53,402 bases of DNA from Nitrososphaerota archaeon (lineage in GTDB: Archaea > Thermoproteota > Nitrososphaeria > Nitrososphaerales > UBA183): assembly GCA_027886865.1 (NCBI GenBank), contig JAPCJR010000011.1, forward strand, positions 1 to 53,402, given 5' to 3'. The number at the start of each line of letters is the position of its first letter. The first letter of the stretch is position 1. Of the stretch, positions 8,847 through 16,352 are shown piece by piece. The position numbers and the translations under genes were made by a program. The notes under the pieces are model-generated. The model did no database searches and was not told the DNA's origin. It saw nothing but the letters and a program-made list of their open reading frames with translations.

Positions 8847-9908
8847 TCACTCTATGTATCCTTCCCTCTCCATGAGCTCCGCCGTAAGGATTGCTGTACC
8901 CGCCGCCCCCCTGATGGTGTTGTGCGAGAGCAGCGTGAGCTGCAGGGACCTCTCGTCGATGCCGCTCCTCACTCTCCCCACCGTGACGCTCATCCCTGGA
9001 ACGGTCCCCGCCATCCTGTCGAGCCTCGGCTGGGGCCTGTCGTTCTCCGTCCTGACTATTATCGGTCTCTCCGGGGCGGTTGGAAGCTTCAGCCTCTGCG
9101 GGGGGCCGCGAAAATCCGCGAGGGCCTTTGCCGCGTCGAGCGGGTCCACTCTCCCGGGGAACTCCGCGTAGAGCGTCTCCGTGTGGCCGTCGATCACCTG
9201 GACCCTGTTGCAGGACACGCCCATCGGGATCTCGTGCGACCGGATCGACTCGGCACTGAAGGTGCCGAGTATCTTCCTGGCCTCCTTGGCGACCTTCTCC
9301 TCCTCGTTCTTGATGTAGGGGATGACGTTCTCGGTTATCGCAAGGGACGGCACGCCGGGGTAGCCCGCTCCCGACAGGGCCTGCATGGTCGTCACGATCG
9401 CCTTCTCCGCCCCGAACCTCTCTATCAGCGGTTTCATCACTATCGCGAGTCCCGTCACCGTGCAGTTCGGCGTGGTGGTTATGCTCCCCTTCCAGCCTCT
9501 CTTCTTCTTCTGCGCGTCGAGCAGTTTGAGGTGGTCCGCGTTCACTTCCGGGATCATGAGAGGGACGTCCGCGTCCATCCTGTGCGAGCTCGCCTCGCTT
9601 ACCACGGTGAACCCGGCCTTGGCGAAACCCTCCTCGATGTCCCTGGCCACTTCGGATGGCAGGGCAGAGAACACGATGTCGCATCCCTTCGCCGACTCGG
9701 GCTTCGCTACCCTCACCTTCGCCTCGGCGAACTCATCGGGGATGGGGTCCGAGAAGAGCCAGTGGACCGCCTCTCCGTACTTCTTCCCCGCCGACTCTCC
9801 CCCCATCAGGACGTCGAGGGTGATGTATGGATGTGCGCCGAGCATGTTGATGTATCGTTGCCCGACCGCGCCGGTTGCTCCCAGTAACGCCGCTCTGATT
9901 TGTTTCAT
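8847..9908 (-). CDS. asd: Aspartate-semialdehyde dehydrogenase
   Basis: Asd reduces aspartyl phosphate to aspartate semialdehyde. The 353-residue protein has the NADP-binding loop LLGATGAVGQRY at the N-terminus, the catalytic cysteine in TTTPNCTVTG and the substrate-binding ALSGAGYPG segment. The pattern is that of the archaeal/fungal ASADH branch. The ATG at 9908 overlaps the lysC stop as ATGA. Its product feeds AroA' directly downstream, and also threonine, methionine and lysine synthesis, none of which is encoded here. Confidence 0.96.
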   Translation of the reverse strand: MKQIRAALLGATGAVGQRYINMLGAHPYITLDVLMGGESAGKKYGEAVHWLFSDPIPDEFAEAKVRVAKPESAKGCDIVFSALPSEVARDIEEGFAKAGFTVVSEASSHRMDADVPLMIPEVNADHLKLLDAQKKKRGWKGSITTTPNCTVTGLAIVMKPLIERFGAEKAIVTTMQALSGAGYPGVPSLAITENVIPYIKNEEEKVAKEARKILGTFSAESIRSHEIPMGVSCNRVQVIDGHTETLYAEFPGRVDPLDAAKALADFRGPPQRLKLPTAPERPIIVRTENDRPQPRLDRMAGTVPGMSVTVGRVRSGIDERSLQLTLLSHNTIRGAAGTAILTAELMEREGYIE

Positions 9909-11125
9909 TTCTTGACCACCATGGCTTCCCTTATGAGCTCCATCGCTTTCTCGGCCTGGTCGGACGAAACGAAGACGCGTATCGACGACCGGATGGTGAC
10001 TATCCCGTAGAGGTTGATGCCGTCTCTGGCCAGCGGCTGCGTTATCCTCTGTATGATGCCCGACTCGGTCTCGAGCGACGTCCCCTTCACCGTGATCATC
10101 GACAGACCGTCAAAGGACGAGACCGCCTTGCCTATGTTCTCGCTCACGAGCACGTTGTGGACCTCGTCGAGGACGTTCTTGCCTCCGGCGACGTAGAATA
10201 TCGCCGACGTGGCCTCCAGCGACAGGGCCAAGAGGGCACCTCCGTCCTCCCTCACCGCCCGGGTGAGCTGAGACACCGACTCGAGCTTCCTCGCGTCGAG
10301 CCCTACCACCGTTATCATCGACACTCCCTGCGGGAATACCTCGAGGTTGATGGCTGCCAGGTCGCCCTTGATCACGGTGCCGGCGTGCAGCTTCTCGAGG
10401 CTCGTCACCCTGATCCTGATCCCGCTTCCCTGGTACCTGAGCGCCTTCACGTGGAGGAACTTCGCCCCGCCCGCGGCCAGCATCTCCGCCTCCTCGCCGT
10501 TGAGGGACTCGATGAATTGTGGGTTCCTGACCTTGTCGGGGTCGCTCGAGTAGACGCCTTCGACGTCCTTGATCAGCACTACTTCCTTCGCGTTCAATAG
10601 GTTACCCAGCACCACGGCCGTGGTGTCGCTCCCTCCCCTCCCGAGCGTGGTGGTCTTCCCGTCCTCGGTCTTGCCCAGGAAGCCGCAGACCACGGGCACC
10701 ATCCCTTGCCGCAGTAGCGGGAGTATCCGTTCTTGGGCCTGCTTCCTGCTGAGCTCCATTATGGGGTTCGCGTCCAGGTGCCTGCCGTCCGTGACGATGG
10801 GCCAGTACTCGGTGTCTGGGTCGACCACGACCGACTTGATCCCATGACCGGAGAGCGCGCCGGCCATCAACCTGGCACTGGTCCTCTCCCCGGAGGAGAG
10901 CAGTTCGTCCGCGAGCGCAGGGTCCATGTTCGGATTGACCTTCTTGGATAACGCCACCAGTTGGTCTGTGACCCCTTTCATCGCGGAGACGACGACCACG
11001 ACGCCTAGCCCCCTCTCGATGGTCTCCTTGACCAGTCCTGCGGCCTGCGTGATCGCCCTCTCGTCCTCCAACACAGAGCCGCCGAATTTTACCACGATTG
11101 TTTCTTTTTTTTCTCTATTACTCAT
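9905..11125 (-). CDS. lysC: Aspartate kinase with tandem ACT domains
   Basis: LysC phosphorylates aspartate. The 406-residue protein carries the kinase motif VVKFGGSVLEDE at residues 10-21, SSGERTSARLM, the TTTLGRGGSDTTA loop and KDVEGVYSSDP. Two C-terminal ACT domains (about 265-406; for example ISMITVVGLD-like and LSMITVKG strands) indicate amino-acid feedback. The ATG at 11125 follows a GGTGA motif with 10-nt spacing. It is the first gene of the 11-gene operon. Which amino acid inhibits it cannot be told from the sequence, but the operon makes aromatic amino acid control plausible. Confidence 0.96.
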   Translation of the reverse strand: MSNREKKETIVVKFGGSVLEDERAITQAAGLVKETIERGLGVVVVVSAMKGVTDQLVALSKKVNPNMDPALADELLSSGERTSARLMAGALSGHGIKSVVVDPDTEYWPIVTDGRHLDANPIMELSRKQAQERILPLLRQGMVPVVCGFLGKTEDGKTTTLGRGGSDTTAVVLGNLLNAKEVVLIKDVEGVYSSDPDKVRNPQFIESLNGEEAEMLAAGGAKFLHVKALRYQGSGIRIRVTSLEKLHAGTVIKGDLAAINLEVFPQGVSMITVVGLDARKLESVSQLTRAVREDGGALLALSLEATSAIFYVAGGKNVLDEVHNVLVSENIGKAVSSFDGLSMITVKGTSLETESGIIQRITQPLARDGINLYGIVTIRSSIRVFVSSDQAEKAMELIREAMVVKK

Positions 11126-11135
11126 TGAGCTTAAT

Positions 11136-11180
11136 TCACCAATGTCCAGGAAGAGCGAGAGAGAATTCTAGAAATAATAG
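11136..11180 (-). promoter_or_regulatory. Candidate promoter and RBS of the lysC-tyrA operon
   Basis: An AT-rich element reading CTATTATTTC on the minus strand (11180-11171) lies about 50 bp before the lysC ATG and could be the TATA box. GGTGA at 11140-11136 is a plausible Shine-Dalgarno. A leader of roughly 20 nt would result. The assignment rests only on position and AT-richness in GC-rich DNA. Confidence 0.4.
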
Positions 11181-11308
11181 AAACCGAACGAGGCCTTCCG
11201 ATAAACTGAACCGCCTCTGCTTTGGTCCCTCATCTTTCTCTGCCTCAGGGCCCCCCCGACGTTATTTATGCCTTACGTCGTCCGACCGAGCGCTCTGTTG
11301 CCGGAGCC

Positions 11309-12169
11309 TCAGTAATAGTAGGTGACCGTTACCGTGGCGTTCTCGGGGTTCGAGGAGGCGTTGGCGAGGTAGACGGTGATGTCGCCCGGAGTGACCGGGA
11401 AGACAAGCTGGTCTGGGACCGTGGTGAACGAGTACGGACCTACGGGCTCAGAGGAGTACTGCCCCGAGATGACGGAGGGTGCGAAGACTATGATTACACC
11501 CGCCTGGACCTCTCCGATGTCGCTTATCGTCGACATGCTCACCATCACGTACCCCGAGTAGTTGGCCACGAAAGCAGTGACCACCTGGTTCGATATCGAC
11601 GCGACACCCACCAGCTGCTGGCTGATCCTTATCGAACTTTGACCTAGGGTCGCTATCGAGGTCAGCTGCGTGACCTGAGACTGCAGCGAGGCGACTTGTG
11701 TCTGGAGCCCAGAGACCTGCGTGTTGAGGTCCGTGACCTGCTTCTGCAGCGAGGCGACCTGAGTCTGTAGAGGGACGACCGACGTTTCGAGGGTGGCTAT
11801 CGTGCTGTTTGCTTGAGAATATCCCGACTCGATGGCGGCTATTTGGGACTGGTCCGCTGCTATGGTCGCGGTGAGGTTTGCTACCTGAGCGGAGTCCGCA
11901 TTCAGAGACTTCGTGGCCGCTGTGAGGTTCGCCTCAAGCGCTGTGATCGTATTCTGAGACTTGGACAGCGCCGATGACTGGCTCTTGAGGGCCGACGACT
12001 GGCTCTGGATCGTCGAGGCCTGACCCTGGATCATCGATGATTGAGACAGGTCGACCGAGGATTGCGAATTCGCCTGGTCCTCGTAGCTGAGGGAGACGTA
12101 AGCTATGACCCCTCCCATTATTAGGATAACCAGCAGAAGCGCCGCCGTTACCCTCCCCAGCTGTTTCAA
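11309..12169 (-). CDS. Signal-anchored extracellular coiled-coil protein
   Basis: I do not recognise a named family. The 286-residue protein begins with a short basic N-terminus and one hydrophobic segment (about 8-29), an uncleaved anchor or signal peptide. Residues 33-185 are a long Ser/Gln/Ala/Thr-rich region with heptad spacing and repeated blocks such as LQTQVASLQ and QSQSSALKSQSSAL, expected to form a coiled coil. The last 100 residues look like a beta-rich domain ending in TVTVTYYY. Asn-X-Ser/Thr sites are common, fitting an N-glycosylated surface protein. The TTG at 12169 is the only start in frame after the promoter; TATA at 12194-12197 lies 27 bp upstream, suggesting leaderless mRNA. 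Confidence 0.75.
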   Translation of the reverse strand: MKQLGRVTAALLLVILIMGGVIAYVSLSYEDQANSQSSVDLSQSSMIQGQASTIQSQSSALKSQSSALSKSQNTITALEANLTAATKSLNADSAQVANLTATIAADQSQIAAIESGYSQANSTIATLETSVVPLQTQVASLQKQVTDLNTQVSGLQTQVASLQSQVTQLTSIATLGQSSIRISQQLVGVASISNQVVTAFVANYSGYVMVSMSTISDIGEVQAGVIIVFAPSVISGQYSSEPVGPYSFTTVPDQLVFPVTPGDITVYLANASSNPENATVTVTYYY

Positions 12170-12189
12170 TGGACTGATTTCTCTCCGGG

Positions 12190-12200
12190 CGCATATAAGT
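12190..12200 (-). promoter_or_regulatory. TATA box of the coiled-coil protein gene
   Basis: ACTTATATGC on the minus strand is centred about 27 bp before the TTG at 12169, the spacing expected when transcription starts at or near the start codon. The element is near-symmetric, so it could also serve the plus-strand methyltransferase gene. Confidence 0.5.
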
Positions 12201-12351
12201 CTGACAGAATTTTACGTAGCCGAAACGGGGAGCCGGACCCGATTCACTGCGAGGGTCAGGGGCGAACGTGCCTCAATGCTCTTCTCGCCTTTCAAGATGC
12301 GCCCCCGACATCCGAAAGCGAGAAAAGGCGCGTTCGCGTGACACAACGGAC

Positions 12352-13203
12352 TTGGCCATCCGCTTGGAGGCGTGGAACGACAGCGCACGTCAGTACGACT
12401 CGTTCGAGAAGCACTGGTCCTTCTACGGGACCGTGGCAGACGCCATGATGGAGCAGCTCCCTGTCAAGAAAGACTCCAGGGTGCTCGAGCTGGCCTGCGG
12501 GACGGGCGCGTGCACCCTAAAGCTTGCCCGGGCCGCGACCGCGGGGAAGGTCGTCGCCCTCGACTTCTCGGGAGGGATGCTCGACGTGGCCAGAGAGAAC
12601 GCCGCCTCGGACCGCTGCTCAAACGTGACCTTCGTCCACGGCGACGCGGGCGATGTCTCCCAACTCCTTGCAGGAGAGGCTTTCGACCTTGCCTTCTGCA
12701 ACTCCGCGTTCTGGCACTTCCCGGAGCCCGAGAAGGTGCTCGCTGGACTCCTCGGACTCCTGACAGTTCAGGGGGAGTTCGCATTCAGCCTACCCTCTTG
12801 GGTCCAGGGGAGCGAGACCCGGGAGGCGTTCCGCGCCAAGGTGCGCGAGGTGCTTACAAGGCATGGGGTCACTCCCGAGCAGATGGCGACGCTCTCAGCG
12901 AGGAGGCCTCGATGGAGGGATGACTTTGGCGCGCTCCTAAACAACTGCGGTTTCGAGGTCGAGAAAGAATCGCTCTTTGAGTTTGAGGTCTCACCGGACT
13001 CGCGGAGGGAGTGGAGGGGCATCTCAGTCTTCTCTGATAGTAGGGGTCGGAGCTTCCCTCTCCCCGAAATGGACGTCGCGACCCAGAAGGAGGTCAGAGA
13101 AGAGCTCGAGGCTTGGAGACGGGCCAACGTTCCCATGAACCCGAACAGCTCAAAGTGGACGATCATCGTGGCGCGCCCTTCCAAAGGACGGCCTGTCCCA
13201 TGA
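12352..13203 (+). CDS. Class I SAM-dependent methyltransferase
   Basis: This is a small-molecule type methyltransferase of about 283 residues. Motif I is VLELACGTGACTLKLA, motif II carries the acidic VVALDFSGGMLDVA, and a later FDLAFCNSAFWHF segment resembles motif IV. The substrate cannot be predicted. The start is uncertain: TTG 12352, TTG 12364 and GTG 12268 are all in frame. The extra 28 residues of the longest form are basic and not family-like, so I prefer 12352. Its stop overlaps the ATG of the acetyltransferase gene by 4 nt (ATGA), so the two are co-transcribed. Confidence 0.85.
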   Translation: MAIRLEAWNDSARQYDSFEKHWSFYGTVADAMMEQLPVKKDSRVLELACGTGACTLKLARAATAGKVVALDFSGGMLDVARENAASDRCSNVTFVHGDAGDVSQLLAGEAFDLAFCNSAFWHFPEPEKVLAGLLGLLTVQGEFAFSLPSWVQGSETREAFRAKVREVLTRHGVTPEQMATLSARRPRWRDDFGALLNNCGFEVEKESLFEFEVSPDSRREWRGISVFSDSRGRSFPLPEMDVATQKEVREELEAWRRANVPMNPNSSKWTIIVARPSKGRPVP

Positions 13204-14033
13204 AAGTCACCGTCAGGCCTCTCGAGGAGCCTCGGGAGTTCGAGCTCGCCGAGGAGGTGCAGATGTCCGCCTGGGGGATGGGCCCCCGCGGTGCGACTCC
13301 AAAGGAGGTGATGATCGCGATCCAAGACAACGGCGGCCTCGTGCTCGGTGCCTTCCACGGGCGTAAGATGGTCGGCTTCGCCCTGCTCATCGTGGGGTAC
13401 ACCGAAGGTCGGACGTACCTGTACTCGCACATGACCGGTGTCTCGAAGGAGTATCAGTCGAAGGGCGTCGGCTACCTCCTGAAGCAGAAGCAGCGGGAGG
13501 TCTCCCTGGAGAGGGGGTTCGACATGATCGCCTGGACGTTCGACCCGATCATATCCAGGAACGCCCGTTTCAACTTCCGGAAGCTCGGGGTCGTCGCCCG
13601 GAACTACCTAGTGAACTACTACGGGCCGATGGACGACTCGATAAACTTCGGATGGGACACCGACAGGTTCCTCTGCGAATGGCACCTCCGGACCGACAGA
13701 CTGGACCGCATCAGGGCGTTCGAGCGTAGGGACCTGAGGGGGGCTTTCGAAGCGACCCGCAAGGGCGGAGAGGAGCCCTTCCCAAGGTGCCTGGACTGGA
13801 ACGTGGACCTAGGCGCGCGGGAGGTGCTCGTCGACATCCCCTCGGACGTCGTGAAGCTCAAGGGGAAGAGCTTGGAGGAGGCGCGGCGATGGAGGACTGC
13901 GACCAGGGAAGTCTTCCAATCATACTTCGGCGCTGGGTTCACCGCGGTCTCTCTCCTCGAGCACGAGAAGGGGTTCAGGTACCTCCTCGTCAAGGCCAGG
14001 CTGCCCGCGAACCCGTTCTCGCACCCGAAATAG
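13200..14033 (+). CDS. GNAT-family acetyltransferase (COG3375-like)
   Basis: The 277-residue protein has an N-terminal GNAT domain. Residues 45-60 hold the strand LVLGAFHGRKMVGFAL, followed by the acetyl-CoA loop YQSKGVGYLLKQKQR, a variant of the Q/RxxGxG/A motif. The later WTFDPIISRNARFNFRKLG block is typical of the COG3375 group of predicted acetyltransferases, which are longer than standard GNATs. The ATG at 13200 overlaps the methyltransferase stop. The acceptor is unknown. Confidence 0.82.
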   Translation: MKVTVRPLEEPREFELAEEVQMSAWGMGPRGATPKEVMIAIQDNGGLVLGAFHGRKMVGFALLIVGYTEGRTYLYSHMTGVSKEYQSKGVGYLLKQKQREVSLERGFDMIAWTFDPIISRNARFNFRKLGVVARNYLVNYYGPMDDSINFGWDTDRFLCEWHLRTDRLDRIRAFERRDLRGAFEATRKGGEEPFPRCLDWNVDLGAREVLVDIPSDVVKLKGKSLEEARRWRTATREVFQSYFGAGFTAVSLLEHEKGFRYLLVKARLPANPFSHPK

Positions 14034-14065
14034 CTTATTAGCCGTGGAGGAGCCGACGCCAGACG

Positions 14066-14857
14066 ATGCCACTCAATTCAGGGTTGACAGGTCAGAGGGT
14101 GCTCGTCACGGCCGCCAGCGCGGGGATAGGCTATGGTGCGGCAGAGGCCTTCCTGAAGGAAGGCGCGCGTGTCATGATCAATTCATCCAAGGAGGATAAG
14201 CTGACGCTGGCGAGGAACAGGCTGACGGAGTTCGGTGAAGTGCACTCCGTCCTCGGCAACCTAGCGGTGAAGGCTGACCTGGAGAACATCGTGCAGCAGA
14301 CGGTCTTCACGCTCGGAGGCATCGACACCCTCGTCTATGTCACCGGCTCCCCGAAACCCGGAAGGTTCCTGGAGTTCGGCTACGACGACTGGAGGGCGGC
14401 GTCCGACCTGCTCGTGGTGAGCCCCGCCTACCTCGCCAAGCTCGTCGCGGACCACATGATCAAGGAGAAGATTCGCGGGAGGATGGTCTTCCTTTCTTCC
14501 TACGTGATAAAGGAGCCCTCTCTCACCATAGCTCTCTCCAGTGTCTGCAGGGTCGCCGTACTCTCGCTCGTGCGCACCCTGGGCAGAGAGCTCGGGCCGG
14601 CCGGGATCCGTGTGAACGGGATTTTGCCCGGCTTCATCAAGACGGGAAGGATAGACCAGCTCGCGCAGGATGCGTCTAAGAGGCGCGGGATCAAGCCGGA
14701 AGATTGGGTGCTCGAGATAGAGCGGGACATCCCGATGGGCAGGATGGGGACGACCGAAGAGCTCTCGAGGGCCATCGTATTTCTAGGCAGCGACCTGTCC
14801 TCCTACCTCTCGGGCGCCTCGATACCCGTGGACGGGGCAATACTCCGCTCCATCTGA
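14066..14857 (+). CDS. Short-chain dehydrogenase/reductase lacking the Tyr-Lys dyad
   Basis: The 263-residue protein has the SDR Rossmann motif TAASAGIGYGAAEAF, the structural VYVTGSPKPG segment (normally NNAG), a catalytic-type serine in VFLSSYV, and the PGFIKTGR loop. Where family members have YxxxK, this one reads ALSSVCRVAVLSL, so tyrosine is replaced by serine and lysine by arginine. Some archaeal and bacterial SDR-like proteins have comparable changes, but their function is poorly known. It may bind NAD(P) without classic SDR chemistry. It lies 32 nt after the GNAT gene on the same strand and may belong to that transcript. Confidence 0.85.
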   Translation: MPLNSGLTGQRVLVTAASAGIGYGAAEAFLKEGARVMINSSKEDKLTLARNRLTEFGEVHSVLGNLAVKADLENIVQQTVFTLGGIDTLVYVTGSPKPGRFLEFGYDDWRAASDLLVVSPAYLAKLVADHMIKEKIRGRMVFLSSYVIKEPSLTIALSSVCRVAVLSLVRTLGRELGPAGIRVNGILPGFIKTGRIDQLAQDASKRRGIKPEDWVLEIERDIPMGRMGTTEELSRAIVFLGSDLSSYLSGASIPVDGAILRSI

Positions 14858-14902
14858 GATGCGTTCGGCGCCGACCCTGAAGGGCGCCTAGCGGCGCCGC
14901 AT

Positions 14903-14937
14903 CGTTAATATGCAATCACGCAAGGAGTAAGGGGGTG
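14903..14937 (+). promoter_or_regulatory. Promoter and RBS of the pyrBIC operon
   Basis: GTTAATATGC (14904-14913) is a TATA-like element about 37 bp before the pyrB ATG. GGGGTG at 14932-14937 is 8 nt before it and can act as Shine-Dalgarno. Three GGCGCC palindromes lie just upstream (14867, 14883, 14893). Confidence 0.5.
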
Positions 14938-14945
14938 CCGATGGC

Positions 14946-15878
14946 ATGAGCAAGGACGCCTGGTCCGGCAAAGACGTGCTCAGTGTCCTTGACTTTTCTC
15001 GTTCAGACCTCGAGCAGCTCTTCGCCACCGCAGACGCGTTCGTGGCCAGACCTGGCTCCGTGAAGAAGAGCCTGACAGACAAGATCGTCGCCACCGCGTT
15101 CTTCGAGCCCAGCACGAGGACGAGGCTCAGCTTCAGCGCCGCCGCCCTCAAGCTCGGGGCGAAGGTGATCGACCTCTCGCCTGAGTCCTCCTCGGTGATG
15201 AAGGGCGAGAGCCTCTCCGACACCGTCAGGATGCTGGAGTCTTACTCCGACCTCATAGTGATGCGCCATCCTTCGGAGGGTGCAGCGCTGCTCGCCTCGG
15301 AGGTGAGCCGGGTGCCAATCGTCAACGGAGGAGATGGCTCACAGCATCATCCGTCTCAGGCGATGCTGGACATCTACACGGTCAGGAGGCTCAAGGGTCG
15401 CGTCGACGGCCTGAGGTACGCCGTGCTCGGAGACGCCCGGTACGCCCGGACTGCGACGTCCTTCCTCTATGCGCTCGCCAAGTACAAGCCGGCGGAGGTG
15501 TACCTCGTCTCGCCGGAGGGGCTGACGCTGAGGGACGAAGTGAAGAGCACGCTGAACAAGCTGAAATTGAAGATGGAGGAGCGTGCGAGCATAGACGACG
15601 TCCTCGGCAAGGTAGATGTCATCTACATGACCAGAATACAGAAGGAGCGCTTCCCAGACCCCAACGAGTACGAGAGGGTGAAGGGAAGCTACAGAATCAC
15701 CAAGAGCACGCTCTCCGGGGCCAAGGGGGCCCTTATCCTGCATCCGCTTCCGAGGACGAGCGAGCTGGCGTATGACGTCGACTCCCTCCCCAACGCGGCC
15801 TACATGGAGCAGGCGAGGCTCGGCGTGCCGGTCCGGATGGCGCTGTTGCACCTGGTGCTGGGAGCCCGAGACAAATGA
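14946..15878 (+). CDS. pyrB: Aspartate carbamoyltransferase catalytic subunit
   Basis: PyrB makes carbamoyl-aspartate, the committed step of pyrimidine synthesis. The 310-residue protein contains the carbamoyl-phosphate motif FFEPSTRTRLSF near residue 53, VMKGESLSDT with the catalytic lysine (80s loop), the NGGDGSQHHPSQAMLD block and HPLPRTSELAYDVD near the C-terminus. The ATG at 14946 is preceded by a good RBS. Its last 4 nt overlap pyrI, which supplies the allosteric subunit, so the c6r6 archaeal/enteric type of holoenzyme is expected. Confidence 0.97.
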   Translation: MSKDAWSGKDVLSVLDFSRSDLEQLFATADAFVARPGSVKKSLTDKIVATAFFEPSTRTRLSFSAAALKLGAKVIDLSPESSSVMKGESLSDTVRMLESYSDLIVMRHPSEGAALLASEVSRVPIVNGGDGSQHHPSQAMLDIYTVRRLKGRVDGLRYAVLGDARYARTATSFLYALAKYKPAEVYLVSPEGLTLRDEVKSTLNKLKLKMEERASIDDVLGKVDVIYMTRIQKERFPDPNEYERVKGSYRITKSTLSGAKGALILHPLPRTSELAYDVDSLPNAAYMEQARLGVPVRMALLHLVLGARDK

Positions 15879-16348
15879 CAGAACGCAAGACGATGCTGGT
15901 CCAGAAGATCAGCGACGGCACGGTGATAGACCACGTGTCAGCAGGAAAGTCGCTCTCGGTCCTGAGGCTTCTGGGGAACCCCCAGAACAGAGGGGTCACC
16001 GTCGCATTGGTCATGAACGTCGGCAGCTCGAAGATGGGACGGAAGGACATCCTCAAGGTAGAGGGGGTCGAGCTGACAGACGAGCAGGTCCAGAAGCTGG
16101 CGCTCATCGCCCCCAGGGCGAGCGTCGTGATAATCCGATCCTACCGCGTCGCCGAGAAGAAGAACGCGGTGCCGCCGACCGCCGTGGTCGGCATCCTCAG
16201 CTGCACGGGCGCGACCTGCATCTCGGTCCGGGAGAAAGACTCGGTCTCCTCGATCTTCTCGCTCGTCAACTCTTCGCCTCTGGCGTACAGGTGCAAGTTC
16301 TGCGGCCGAGTCCTCGCAGAGCAAGAGATCTCCGCACAGCTAGGATAG
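15875..16348 (+). CDS. pyrI: Aspartate carbamoyltransferase regulatory subunit
   Basis: PyrI binds CTP/ATP and the PyrB trimers. The 157-residue protein has the nucleotide-binding N-terminal domain (GTVIDHVSAGKSLSVLRLLG) and a C-terminal zinc domain with CTGATC and CKFC, giving the four cysteines needed for the Zn site. The start overlaps the pyrB stop as ATGA and the length matches the family. Confidence 0.96.
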   Translation: MTERKTMLVQKISDGTVIDHVSAGKSLSVLRLLGNPQNRGVTVALVMNVGSSKMGRKDILKVEGVELTDEQVQKLALIAPRASVVIIRSYRVAEKKNAVPPTAVVGILSCTGATCISVREKDSVSSIFSLVNSSPLAYRCKFCGRVLAEQEISAQLG

Positions 16349-16352
16349 CGCC

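Noticed and set aside
11640..12060. Repetitive-looking DNA in the coiled-coil gene as a tandem repeat or CRISPR
   Set aside because: The repetition comes from degenerate heptads (LQTQV, QSQSSA) in the protein; there are no exact, evenly spaced DNA repeats.
11934..12194. ATG-started frame overlapping the coiled-coil gene start (86 codons)
   Set aside because: Its ATG falls inside the TATA box, and the product has no family-like features while the other frame gives a clear signal anchor and coiled coil.
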